Origin: Pseudonocardia sp. EC080619-01
GTDB lineage: Bacteria; Actinomycetota; Actinomycetes; Mycobacteriales; Pseudonocardiaceae
DNA length: 64,000 nucleotides
Assembly: GCF_001420995.1 (NCBI RefSeq)
Contig: NZ_CP012185.1
Location: forward strand, 786,062 to 850,061
Reading direction: 5' to 3'
Shown here: positions 9,558 to 17,242 of the stretch, piece after piece
Layout of the letters: every line of letters starts with the position of its first letter
Position numbering within the stretch: position 1 is the first letter of the stretch
Program-made: the position numbers and the translations under genes
Notes under the pieces: model-generated
The model's input: only the letters and a program-made list of their open reading frames with translations
Database searches by the model: none
What the model was told of the DNA's origin: nothing

Positions 9558-10368
9558 GGGGCGCAGCGTGGCGGTGTCGCCTGCGGCGCACCAGCCAACG
9601 CAGGCTCGCCTGACCCGCGGTGCGGTAGACCTCACAAGCCGCCCGAGCAGGGCGAACACCGACAGACACTGACACTACTGTGACGTGCATCACAGGATCG
9701 ATAACTGGTCGTGCGATCCACCCAGCTCAAGAGAGGACGGTCGCATCAGGCTGGGATCTCCGACCGCGCTGCGGCATCTAAAGATCGCGGTGGCTCATCT
9801 GCCCGGCTTGCCGATATAGGCCGGCGTGGCAGACGTTGCGCCGAGGTGGCCGCGCCCCCGCCCCGCGGGGGAAGGACAGGGACGCGGCCGATGGACCGCC
9901 GCCGAGCGGACCCATCACATCGGCAACGACGGCGGGGACACCGAGGTTCCGGTCACGCAGGTAGTTGGCAGAAGCTCTCGAGGCCGTAGGTGCATCCGCT
10001 CTCCCCGATGCCGTGCTGCGTCGTCGCAAGCCCGTTGATCTACGACGGGGTGGGCGCCGTCCGGTAGACGCTGGTCGACGCGGTAGCGACACCTACCACG
10101 TGAGCAGACCGGTGCCCGTCCGGCAGGAACGTTGGCTGGACTCTGTGAGCGGTGGGTCGGGACGGGCCACACCCGCGGGTCTGCAGAGCACTCCGGCGCA
10201 TCGCGCACGAACTGTCGACGGCCACCAGCGGAGTCGGGCCGTCAGGCGGCCGCCGCCAGCCTCGGCGCCGCAGACCAGGTCAGCGATAGCCGTCCGGCGA
10301 GTGGCCTCCCTGCTCGTCGACCGCCGCGCCCTGCCGGCTGTCGGCTCACTTCGGCTGGGAGGACCCGA
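9558..10368. other. Gene-free stretch
   Basis: About 810 bases without a recognised gene. Several medium-length frames on both strands show only arginine- and proline-rich composition typical of shadow frames in GC-rich DNA. Confidence 0.45.
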
Positions 10369-10902
10369 TCACTCGTTGTCCCACAGCAGGACCGTCGACA
10401 GAGCGACCCTGCGCTTCCCGGGAGCGTCCCTGCGGTACTGCGCGATCAGCTCGTCGAACCCACGTTGCAGCGGCGCAAGGTCGTCCTCGTCGAGATAAAT
10501 ATGGCCAGTCCCGAATCCGAGGAACTCGCGCCGATCGGCATCGGTAGAGCTGAGCAGGCGGTCGAAGATCTCGCCGAGGCTGCCAAGGAACGTGAGAAAG
10601 GCGACCCGCAGCTGTGCGTCGGCCATGGCGCTGAGTTCCTCCCGGCCAACGTGCGACATCCGCTCGCCGAGCCCGTAGGTGCGCTCGACAGTGCCGCGTA
10701 TCGGACGCTGCCCCACCACGGCCAAGAAGCCCCCCTCCACCAGCACCGCGATCTGTCGATACAGCGTCGCCTGAGCGACGTCGGGCAAGAGCTCCTTCAG
10801 CTGTGCGGTGGTGAGCTCGCGGCCGCTGACCGCCTGGACGACCCGCAGCCGGACCGGATGCAACACGACCTCTGCCACGCCGGACTCGCTGGACACTCCC
10901 AT
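10369..10902 (-). CDS. Winged-helix transcriptional regulator (ArsR/PadR-like)
   Basis: 177 residues. The N-terminal winged helix (HPVRLRVVQAVSGRELTTAQL, then VAQATLYRQIAVLVEGGFL) covers about residues 15-62, with a wing around RPIRGTVERTYGL. The C-terminal half is helical and contains GHIYLDEDDLAPLQRGFDEL, as in actinobacterial HTH proteins paired with transporters or membrane proteins. It is divergent from the CPBP gene, with a perfect inverted repeat TTCTCA-TAG-TGAGAA 26 bases before its start, so autoregulation and control of the CPBP gene are likely (inference). Confidence 0.82.
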   Translation of the reverse strand: MGVSSESGVAEVVLHPVRLRVVQAVSGRELTTAQLKELLPDVAQATLYRQIAVLVEGGFLAVVGQRPIRGTVERTYGLGERMSHVGREELSAMADAQLRVAFLTFLGSLGEIFDRLLSSTDADRREFLGFGTGHIYLDEDDLAPLQRGFDELIAQYRRDAPGKRRVALSTVLLWDNE

Positions 10903-10927
10903 CCCCCCTTGTTAGCATCCGGCCACG

Positions 10928-10942
10928 TTCTCATAGTGAGAA
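10928..10942. promoter_or_regulatory. Putative operator TTCTCA-TAG-TGAGAA
   Basis: Perfect 6-base inverted repeat with a 3-base spacer in the divergent intergenic region. It is 26 bases from the winged-helix regulator start and about 28 bases before the leader ORF of the CPBP gene. It is followed by the AT-rich AATATAAC, a plausible -10 for the rightward promoter. Its position suggests it is the binding site of the adjacent regulator. Confidence 0.55.
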
Positions 10943-10969
10943 TATAACCGGCTAGCGAAGGAATCTGCC

Positions 10970-11014
10970 ATGACTGCGATAGTGCACGGCCAGACGACGG
11001 CGGCCAGGCGATGA
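10970..11014 (+). CDS. 14-residue leader peptide upstream of CPBP gene
   Basis: Short ORF MTAIVHGQTTAARR with a good ribosome-binding site (GAAGGA, 10957-10962). Its TGA overlaps the ATG of the CPBP gene as ATGA (11011-11014). The CPBP ATG has no strong ribosome-binding site of its own, so translation may be coupled through this leader. The alternative is that the two were once one frame now separated by a frameshift. Confidence 0.4.
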   Translation: MTAIVHGQTTAARR

Positions 11015-11985
11015 CCGGCTCCCCTCCCGCTGTGCGCCGAGACGCGCATACGACCGGAAACCCCGAGGCACGCACCGGCGACATCGTGACGTTCACCGTC
11101 GGCGCCATCGGGCTCGCGTGGCTCATCGCCATCCCCCTCTGGTTCGACGGCGGACTCGCATCACCAAAGTTCACGGTGACCGCAGTAGCCGTGATGACCA
11201 CGCCGACCCTGGCCGTGCTGCTCGTCTGGCTCGTGCACTACCGTGACGTCGGCGTCCGGGAATGGGTGCGCCGCACCGGCCTGTCCGCCACACCGCACAC
11301 GGGCCGCACCATCGCGCTCGCGCTCGGAGCATGGGGGGCGACAGCGCTACTCGTTGCCCTCGCAGGCGCTGCGAGCGTGGCCCTCGGCGCACTACGCCTT
11401 GACCTCTCCGGACTGTCCCTCTTTCGTGAGCAGCTCGGTAGCGCCGGGGCAGAGATGTCCGATTCGCAGGCCGCAGCAGCGGTGACGACGCAGGTGTTGC
11501 TCGCCGTCGTGGTCGCACCGTTGATCAACATCGTGCCCGTTCTCGGCGAGGAATGGGGATGGCGCGGGTGGCTACTGCCTCGCCTCCTGCAGCGAGGCCT
11601 GTGGCCCGCGCTTCTGTGGTCCGGCCTGATCTGGGGTGTCTGGCACGCACCGCTGACCCTGCTGGGCTACAACTACCCCGAGCTCGGCGCCGGAGCAGCA
11701 GCCCTGTTCGTAGGGGCGTGCCTCCTACTCGGCGTACTGGTGGGATGGCTGCGGCTGTACTCGGGCAGTGTGTGGCCACCAGTCCTGGCACACGCGACGC
11801 TGAACGCAACGGCCGGCCTGATCGTCCTACTCGGCGACGCCGCCGCACCGCCGAACCTCGCCATCGTCGGCATCACCGGCCTTGTCGGATGGGTACTACT
11901 CGCCGCGGTCGGCCTCGCCCTGTTCCGGATCCGCCCCATGAACACCGGCGCGATCCCGACGAAGAAGACCACCGCCTCGATCTAG
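11011..11985 (+). CDS. CPBP family intramembrane metalloprotease
   Basis: 324-residue multi-pass membrane protein of the CPBP (CAAX protease and bacteriocin-processing) family, a glutamate intramembrane protease. All three active-site motifs are present: EExxxR (E180, E181, R185 in GEEWGWRGW), the second-motif His212 in WGVWHAP, and His261 plus Asn265 in AHATLN. An IS5-family element has inserted exactly at the stop codon: the TAG at 11983-11985 is made of the target TA plus the first G of the element. Joining the flanks across the two elements also gives TAG, so the protein is unchanged. It is probably controlled by the divergent winged-helix regulator. Confidence 0.88.
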   Translation: MTGSPPAVRRDAHTTGNPEARTGDIVTFTVGAIGLAWLIAIPLWFDGGLASPKFTVTAVAVMTTPTLAVLLVWLVHYRDVGVREWVRRTGLSATPHTGRTIALALGAWGATALLVALAGAASVALGALRLDLSGLSLFREQLGSAGAEMSDSQAAAAVTTQVLLAVVVAPLINIVPVLGEEWGWRGWLLPRLLQRGLWPALLWSGLIWGVWHAPLTLLGYNYPELGAGAAALFVGACLLLGVLVGWLRLYSGSVWPPVLAHATLNATAGLIVLLGDAAAPPNLAIVGITGLVGWVLLAAVGLALFRIRPMNTGAIPTKKTTASI

Positions 11986-12926
11986 GGCGTGCCTCCCAAA
12001 CGGTTTGGTCTGGGTGCGTGATGCTTGATCGGTGTCGCGCACCGCTGTCCTGACTGACGCCCAGTGGGCCCGTCTGGCTCCGCTTCTGCCCTCGTCGGAC
12101 GGGCGGCGAGGGCGCCCCTTCCGCGACTCGCGCCGGGTCGTGGAAGGGATCATCTACCGCTATCGGTGCGGGCTTGCCTGGCGTGATGTCCCGGCCGGAT
12201 TTGGGCCGTGGCAGACGTTGTGGAAACGGCACCGCCGCTATGCCGGAGACGGCACCTGGGACCACGTTCTCGCAGCTCTGCTGGCTGATGCGGACTCGAC
12301 CGGGATCGTGGACTGGGCGGTCAGCATCGACTCCACAATCGTTCGGGCCCACCAGCACGCCGCCACCCTCAAACGCGACACAGGGGGCAGGATCGAACTA
12401 CACGAATCTGCGCGTCGAGCCGCCCGATCACGCCTTGGGTCGGTCCCGCGGCGGGCTGCCGAGCAAGATCCACCAGCTCGTCGACGGACACGGCCGGCCC
12501 CTTGTGGTCCTGCTCGGACCGGGCCAGGGCGGGGACTCGCCGATGTTCCCGCACCTGATGGCGCACCTGAGCGTCGCCCGACCGGGTCTGGGGCGTCCCC
12601 GAACCCGACCTGATCGGCTGCGCGCGGACAAGGCCTACTCCTCACGCGCGATCCGCCGGCATCTGCGCGCGCGGCGGATCATCGCGGTCATCCCCGAGCC
12701 CGCTGACCAGCAAGGACACCGGCGTCGGCGTGGTTCGCGCGGTGGCCGCCCACCCGCGTTCGACCGTGGCGACTACCGCAACCGCAATGTCGTCGAGCGC
12801 GGCTTCTGCCACGTCAAACAGTGGCGGGGACTCGCCACCAGATACGACAAGCTCGCCCTGACCTTCCGCCGCGGGGCCGTGCTGAAGGGGATCGTCACCT
12901 GGCTCCGCGCTTTAGGAGACACACTC
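11985..12926 (+). mobile_element. IS5-family (IS427-like) insertion sequence
   Basis: 942-base element bounded by imperfect inverted repeats, GGGCGTGCCTCCCAAAC at the left and GAGTGTGTCTCCTAAAG (read inward) at the right, flanked by a TA target duplication (11983-11984 and 12927-12928). It encodes one transposase in two overlapping frames. The insertion is in the TAG stop codon of the CPBP gene. An IS630 element later inserted into the TA at its right edge. Confidence 0.85.
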
Positions 12927-12929
12927 TAG
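12032..12929 (+). CDS. IS5-family transposase in two overlapping frames
   Basis: The first frame (12032-12613) begins MSRTAVLTDAQWARLAPLLP and carries YRYRCGLAWRDVPAGFGPWQT and the DDE-type Asp in VSIDSTIVRAHQHAA. The second frame (open 12174-12929) supplies VEPPDHALGRSRGGLPSKIH, LRADKAYSS and the catalytic Glu region RNVVERGFCHVKQWRGLATRYDK. A +1 shift around 12370-12412 (ELHE to LRVEPPD) joins them; IS427-group elements often use programmed frameshifting, but a disabling mutation cannot be excluded. The stop TAG at 12927-12929 is formed from the duplicated target TA plus the next base outside the element. Confidence 0.8.
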
Positions 12930-14017
12930 TGTCCTGAGTCAGGGATTCGCTTCAGATATCGGGTGAGTCGTTCGAGAATCTCGTCCGCGGTCTTGGTCCA
13001 CGCGAAGGGCTTGGGGTTGTTGTTCCAGCCGGCGATCCAGTCGCGGATGTCGGCTTCGAGGGCGGGGACCGAGGTGTGCACGCCGCGGCGGATCTTCTTG
13101 GTGGTCAGCTCGGCGAACCAACGCTCGACCAGGTTGAGCCACGACGATCCGGTCGGGGTGAAATGCAGGTGGAACCTCGGGTGAGCCACCAGCCAGGTCT
13201 TGATAGCCGGGGTCTTGTGGGTGGCGTAGTTGTCCAGCACCAGGTGCACGTCCAGCTCGGCGGGGACCTCGCGGTCGAGCCTGGTCAAGAACGTGCGGAA
13301 CTCGCTCGCGCGATGGCGGCGATGCAGCGACCCGATCACCTTCCCGGTCGTGACCTCGAGCGCGGCGAACAACGTCGTGGTTCCTGCCCGCACGTAGTCG
13401 TGGGTCAGTCGCTGCGGGATGCCGGGCATCATCGGCAGCACTGGTTGGGACCGGTTCAAGGCCTGGATCTGGGATTTCTCGTCCACGCAGAACACCAGCG
13501 CCCGCTCGGGCGGGTCAAGGTAGAGACCGACGACGTCGTGGAGTTTCTCGATGAAGTACGGATCGGTGGACAGCTTGAACGTCTCGGCTCGGTGCGGGGC
13601 CAACCCGAAGGTGCGCCAGATCCGCGAGATCGTCGATTGGGACAACCCCGAATGCTCGGCCATCCCGCGGGTCGACCAGTGCGTCGCATCAGCCGGTTTG
13701 GACTCCAACGTCGTGGTGATCACCTCGGCGACCTGAGCGTCGGTGACCGTGCGCGGACCGCCCGGACGGGGCAGGTCCCCCAGCCCGGCGATCCGGTGAG
13801 CAACGAACCGGGCACGCCACCGGCCCACCGTGTGCGCAGCCGACCCCGTCTGCGCCGCGACTTCCTTGTTCGTCGCGCCCGAAGCGCACGCCAGGATGAT
13901 CCGACACCGCAGCGCCCACGCCTGCGGAGTCGACCCGCGGCGAATCCATTCCTCCAACGCTGACCGCTCATCGTCGGACAGGATCAGCTCGGCCTTGGGT
14001 CGTCCGGTCCGTGCCAC
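12926..14017 (-). CDS. IS630-family transposase
   Basis: 363-residue transposase. It has an N-terminal HTH (GATNKEVAAQTGSAAHTVGRW, about 47-67), a second HTH/linker region (HWSTRGMAEHSGLSQSTISRIW), and the DDE catalytic triad D179 (FCVDEKSQ), D262 (LVLDNYATHK) and E298 (NLVERWFAEL). Length and motif spacing fit an intact single-ORF IS630 member. The gene ends exactly at the element border, and its TAG stop is built from the duplicated target TA plus the terminal C of the neighbouring IS5 element. The same TA also serves the stop of the oppositely oriented IS5 transposase. Confidence 0.95.
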   Translation of the reverse strand: MARTGRPKAELILSDDERSALEEWIRRGSTPQAWALRCRIILACASGATNKEVAAQTGSAAHTVGRWRARFVAHRIAGLGDLPRPGGPRTVTDAQVAEVITTTLESKPADATHWSTRGMAEHSGLSQSTISRIWRTFGLAPHRAETFKLSTDPYFIEKLHDVVGLYLDPPERALVFCVDEKSQIQALNRSQPVLPMMPGIPQRLTHDYVRAGTTTLFAALEVTTGKVIGSLHRRHRASEFRTFLTRLDREVPAELDVHLVLDNYATHKTPAIKTWLVAHPRFHLHFTPTGSSWLNLVERWFAELTTKKIRRGVHTSVPALEADIRDWIAGWNNNPKPFAWTKTADEILERLTRYLKRIPDSGH

Positions 14018-14061
14018 CAGACCACCTTACAAATATGTCGCGAACTCGCGACTCATGACAC
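12929..14061 (-). mobile_element. IS630-family insertion sequence
   Basis: 1133-base element with terminal inverted repeats GTGTCCTGAGTC (12929-12940) and GACTCATGACAC (14050-14061), which match at 11 of 12 positions. TA dinucleotides at 12927-12928 and 14062-14063 are the target duplication typical of IS630/Tc1-mariner elements. It inserted precisely into the TA at the right border of the IS5-family element. Confidence 0.9.
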
Positions 14062-14242
14062 TAGTTGCGGTGCCGGCGGAGCACGAAGTTCGGGGCGACC
14101 GAGCCCGTCGACGGCGGGCCGACCGGTGATGCCTGAGCTGTTCGGAGTCGTTGCCTCGGAGCGGCCCGTGCAGTGAGGGGGTGAGAGTCGTCGCCTGCGT
14201 GGTCACGAAGTCCGTGTTGTAGGACGTGCGATGGGAGATGCA

Positions 14243-14752
14243 TCACGGTCGTTCCGACCGGCTCCGGTGCACGCCGGTCTGGCGCAGCAGCCCCATCAGG
14301 TCGTAGCTGGCGTAGAGGTGGCAGGCTCGTCCCCCGCGGAAGTCGAAGACCTCGAGCCCCGTGAACTCGAACGGCAGCCCGGTCCCCGGAATCCCCGGCG
14401 GCGTGAGCGTGCCGGAGAAGTGGCCGGCTCCGCGCCAGCTGAACGCGGCGCGCGCGGAGTCGGGGGCGAGCAGCGGGGGCCCGGTGCGCTCCCAGGTCAG
14501 GTCCGGGTAGGCGGTAAGCACGTACCGCATGTAGTCAGCAGCCGACCCGGGGCCGGTGATCTCCCAGCCAGAGTTCCGGGTGGTCGGGGTCTCCAGCCGG
14601 AAGTCGTCGGTGACGAGTGGCCGGACCCGTTCCGGGTCATGGCTGTTCCAGGCGTCGACCCAGCTCTGATACCAGAGCAAGGCACGGTCTGGGTCCAGCG
14701 GCCCAGCATCCATGACGGGGGCGTCGTCGGCGGAGGGCGAGTTGTTCGACAT
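14243..14752 (-). CDS. SnoaL/NTF2-like protein
   Basis: 169-residue protein with a SnoaL-like (nuclear transport factor 2) cone fold. The helix WYQSWVDAWNSHDPERVRPLVTDDF at about 27-51 and the closing strand block TGLEVFDFRGGRACHLYASYDLMGLLRQ are diagnostic. Such proteins are isomerases, hydrolases or ligand binders acting on polyketides, terpenoids or steroids; the exact reaction cannot be assigned. The ATG at 14752 follows a GAAAGGA ribosome-binding site, and an AT-rich promoter with a near-palindrome lies just upstream. Confidence 0.82.
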   Translation of the reverse strand: MSNNSPSADDAPVMDAGPLDPDRALLWYQSWVDAWNSHDPERVRPLVTDDFRLETPTTRNSGWEITGPGSAADYMRYVLTAYPDLTWERTGPPLLAPDSARAAFSWRGAGHFSGTLTPPGIPGTGLPFEFTGLEVFDFRGGRACHLYASYDLMGLLRQTGVHRSRSERP

Positions 14753-14768
14753 GACGTCCTTTCATACA

Positions 14769-14786
14769 ATCTAACGACCGTCTGAT
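14769..14786. promoter_or_regulatory. Putative TetR-type operator upstream of SnoaL gene
   Basis: Near-palindrome ATCTAACG-AC-CGTCTGAT (arms match at 6 of 8 positions) about 20 bases before the SnoaL start, in the AT-rich promoter region. A TetR gene lies 590 bases away and could use it. This site differs from the CTAAT-N4-ATTAG motif of the catabolic island. Confidence 0.35.
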
Positions 14787-15340
14787 TTTAAGCTAGCATA
14801 ATATTGACTCACCGGAGCCGGTGGGTCGGCGTCTCATCGACAGGACCGAGCGATGCTGTTCAGCCCGAGCCGTGCTCGAGGAACGGCGCGGGAGCGACCG
14901 GAGCCGTCCTTGCCGAGGCGAGAGCCGCTACGACGTGGTAGGAGCCGTACGGCAGGTCGACCAGGATGCCGGCCAGAAGCCGACGGCCGGAGACCTCGGC
15001 GGCGGCCACGGCCGCCCCTCGGGCTCGCGGAAGCCCGCCGAGGACCCGGGCACGGAGTCCCCCGATGACATCCGCCCTGGATCTATACGCCAGTGGCGCC
15101 ACCGGGCACCCGAGGGCGTGTGATGGTGGTCGATCACACCAATCTGCGGATGCCCCAGGACATCGGCCCGAGGTGGGGCTCCGGTGGCGAGGTGGGCCTC
15201 CTCACCATGTCGCTGTTTCACATGGGCAGCCTGGCCTCGACATTGTGCGGGAACCGTACTGGCGCGGCAGGAATCGGTGCATCCGTTGGCGCCTGGGCGC
15301 GGGTGCTTCCGCTCCGCAGCGGCCAGGCGAGAATGGGCCC
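14787..15340. other. Gene-free stretch before TetR gene
   Basis: About 550 bases. AT-rich sequence at 14787-14812 belongs to the SnoaL promoter region. Long open frames exist on both strands, but none shows a domain or ribosome-binding site. An 80-residue minus-strand frame at 14860-15102 is compositionally protein-like but unrecognised. Confidence 0.4.
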
Positions 15341-15961
15341 ATGTCAGCGGCACCGGACCGTCCGTCCAAGGGAGATCGCACCCGCCGCCGGTTGCTCGAC
15401 GCGGCGGCTGCGCACCTGGCCACCAACGGGCCGGCCGGGGTCAGCCTCAGTGGGATCGCCAAGGCTGCCGGCCTGCAGACCGGCAGCGTCTACTTCCATT
15501 TCGGCTCGAAGGACGAGCTCATCGCGACTGTGCTGGAGGAAGGCTTGCGCGAGTCGCTGCGTCACCTCGAGGATGCGCTCGCTCCGCTCGCCGACGCGGA
15601 CCCCGGGCCCCGCTTGTGGGCCGCCGTCCGCGCGCACCTCGACGCGCTGGTGGAGCTCAGCGACTACGCCGCCGTCGTGCTCGCGATGCCGGAGCACGAC
15701 TTGGGCGGCTCGGTCGCGGTGTACCGCTCGCTCAAGCAGCAGTATGGGGCGCGCTGGACCGAGCTGGTCGAGAACGCGCAGCGGGCAGGCGCGATTGCCG
15801 CTGGACCGGATCCTCGACTCGTGCGAGACCTGTTGTTCGGAGCGATGAACGAGGGTGCCGGAGGCAGGGGACGCCCCGACCGCCCCCCGGACGATTGCAC
15901 CGCCGCCGTGCGGGAGCTGCTGAGCGGACCCACTCCGTCAGCCGCTCACGTGCCCGGCTGA
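15341..15961 (+). CDS. TetR/AcrR family transcriptional regulator
   Basis: 206 residues. The N-terminal TetR HTH is RTRRRLLDAAAAHLATNG, then VSLSGIAKAAGLQTGSVYFHFGSKDELIATVL (about 12-58), a textbook match. The C-terminal ligand domain is divergent, so the effector is unknown. The ATG at 15341 gives the normal N-terminal arm; the frame is open far upstream without homology. It may control the divergent SnoaL gene (inference). Confidence 0.9.
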   Translation: MSAAPDRPSKGDRTRRRLLDAAAAHLATNGPAGVSLSGIAKAAGLQTGSVYFHFGSKDELIATVLEEGLRESLRHLEDALAPLADADPGPRLWAAVRAHLDALVELSDYAAVVLAMPEHDLGGSVAVYRSLKQQYGARWTELVENAQRAGAIAAGPDPRLVRDLLFGAMNEGAGGRGRPDRPPDDCTAAVRELLSGPTPSAAHVPG

Positions 15962-16043
15962 CGTTCCGGGCGACGGGCGGCACGACCGAGCTCTCGACAC
16001 AACAGCCAGACAGTCGCTCGTAGCCCGCGGCAACGAGCACGGA

Positions 16044-16301
16044 TCAGGTGTAGTCCAATCGCGCCTGAGCCAGGCGCTCCAGGAGTTCGGGAAGGGTCGC
16101 CGGCGGGGCGCCCGCCCGCTGCAGATCGACCCAGCTCTGCTCGACAACATCGACGATGTCGTCTCGGGCGAGTTGGCCCGTCGAGATACGCGGAAGGTTC
16201 TCCTCTGTGAGGCGGCGGATGGCCTCCTCTTGAGGTCCAATCGTTTCCCAGTCACCCTCTGCTCCCTCTGCAGTGGGCGGGAGCGACGTTATAGTCGTCA
16301 T
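16044..16301 (-). CDS. Small helical protein coupled to MerR regulator
   Basis: 85 residues, predicted mainly alpha-helical (EEAIRRLTEENLPRI, ARDDIVDVVEQSWVDLQRAG, LPELLERLAQARLDY), like the three-helix-bundle dimerisation proteins common in actinobacteria. The ATG at 16301 overlaps the MerR stop as ATGA, so translation is coupled. A GTG nine bases upstream is the alternative start. Function unknown; it may be a partner or modulator of the regulator. Confidence 0.65.
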   Translation of the reverse strand: MTTITSLPPTAEGAEGDWETIGPQEEAIRRLTEENLPRISTGQLARDDIVDVVEQSWVDLQRAGAPPATLPELLERLAQARLDYT

Positions 16302-16720
16302 GGGTTGCACCCGAGTTGTCGGTTCGGATGGGGGGTCGCGACGCCAATCGACGGCGGAGCGGCGCCAGTCGGATCGAGCGCAGGCGGACTGTTGTGGGCC
16401 AGAAGCTCACGTTTGAGGCGATCGACCTCGGCATTGGCGTCGGTGAGCCGGGACTCGCTTTCTGCCAGCGCGGTGCGGAGCTGATCGATCCACGACGCCG
16501 TTTCCAGAGGGTGCCCGTCATCGAGGAGCACCCGGAGCCGCGCAGCGTGTTTGAGCTGGTGGCGAGAGTAGCGGCGGTGCCCGCCGGCAGACCGTCCAGG
16601 ATTCACCACACCGGCGCTGTCGAGGCTGCGGAGGAAGGTCGGCTCGACGTCGAGCACGTGCGCCGCCTGGCCCATTGCAACGGATGGATAGTCGGGATCA
16701 TCAAGCCGGTCCAGGCTCAT
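16298..16720 (-). CDS. MerR family transcriptional regulator
   Basis: 140 residues. The N-terminal MerR winged helix has VAMGQAAHVLDVEPTFLRSLDSAGVVNPGRSAGGHRRYS at about 11-49. A coiled-coil dimerisation helix follows (WIDQLRTALAESESRLTDANAEVDRLKRELL). There is no C-terminal effector domain or metal-binding cysteines. The ATG at 16720 is preceded by GAGGGAGG. It is the first gene of a two-gene unit with the overlapping small helical protein; a candidate promoter lies at 16832-16863. Confidence 0.85.
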   Translation of the reverse strand: MSLDRLDDPDYPSVAMGQAAHVLDVEPTFLRSLDSAGVVNPGRSAGGHRRYSRHQLKHAARLRVLLDDGHPLETASWIDQLRTALAESESRLTDANAEVDRLKRELLAHNSPPALDPTGAAPPSIGVATPHPNRQLGCNP

Positions 16721-16831
16721 GCGACCGCCCTCCCTCTGCTGAGCCCCTGCTATCGCTCGCGGATGCGCTCCCACCCGGCTCCGGCCAGGATTCCATAGCC
16801 GCGCGAGTAGGCAAGTTGATCGTTCCGACAG

Positions 16832-16863
16832 GACAATACTACAGCCGTGACCGGATTATTGTC
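16832..16863 (-). promoter_or_regulatory. Candidate MerR-gene promoter within inverted repeat
   Basis: GACAATA and TATTGTC form a 7-base inverted repeat separated by 18 bases, about 110 bases before the MerR start. Read leftward it gives GACAAT, an 18-base spacer and TAGTAT, a reasonable sigma-A -35/-10 pair with the long spacing often used by MerR-controlled promoters. Functional link is inference. Confidence 0.35.
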
Positions 16864-17242
16864 TCGAGCGCCGGGGGCTGGAGGATGCTGCAGCTACGGT
16901 CAGGAGGTGGTCTGAGATGACCTCTCACCCGACACACGACCTGACTGGTGACCCGCACCGACGCTGGATGACCCGGCTCGCCGTGCCACCTCACCTGCTC
17001 TCGCACGGGAGTCCCCGCTCCGAGGACACCCAGCGTTAAGGCGCGGTGCCGACGATCGCAGCCTCCCAGGGAACCGTCCATCGCAGGGTCGACCCGCGTG
17101 GCGAGCGCGCCGCGAACACGGAACTGCCGCGCAGGTAAAGCGCCCGTTGGGCCATCGCCCATCCTTCACTGCGGGCAGGGGAATCTATCCGGCCTGCAGT
17201 TCTGTCGGGTGCTCCACCTGATCGCAGGGTCGAGGGGCGGCG
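16864..17242. other. Gene-free stretch
   Basis: About 380 bases between the MerR promoter and the IS1380 relic; no gene, hairpin or repeat recognised. Confidence 0.4.

Noticed and set aside
9915..10208. Possible small regulator on the minus strand
   Set aside because: No helix-turn-helix or other pattern could be seen; frame composition matches random GC-rich DNA.
14928..15353. 141-residue minus-strand ORF upstream of the TetR gene
   Set aside because: No motif, no ribosome-binding site and low-complexity Pro/Arg-rich composition.
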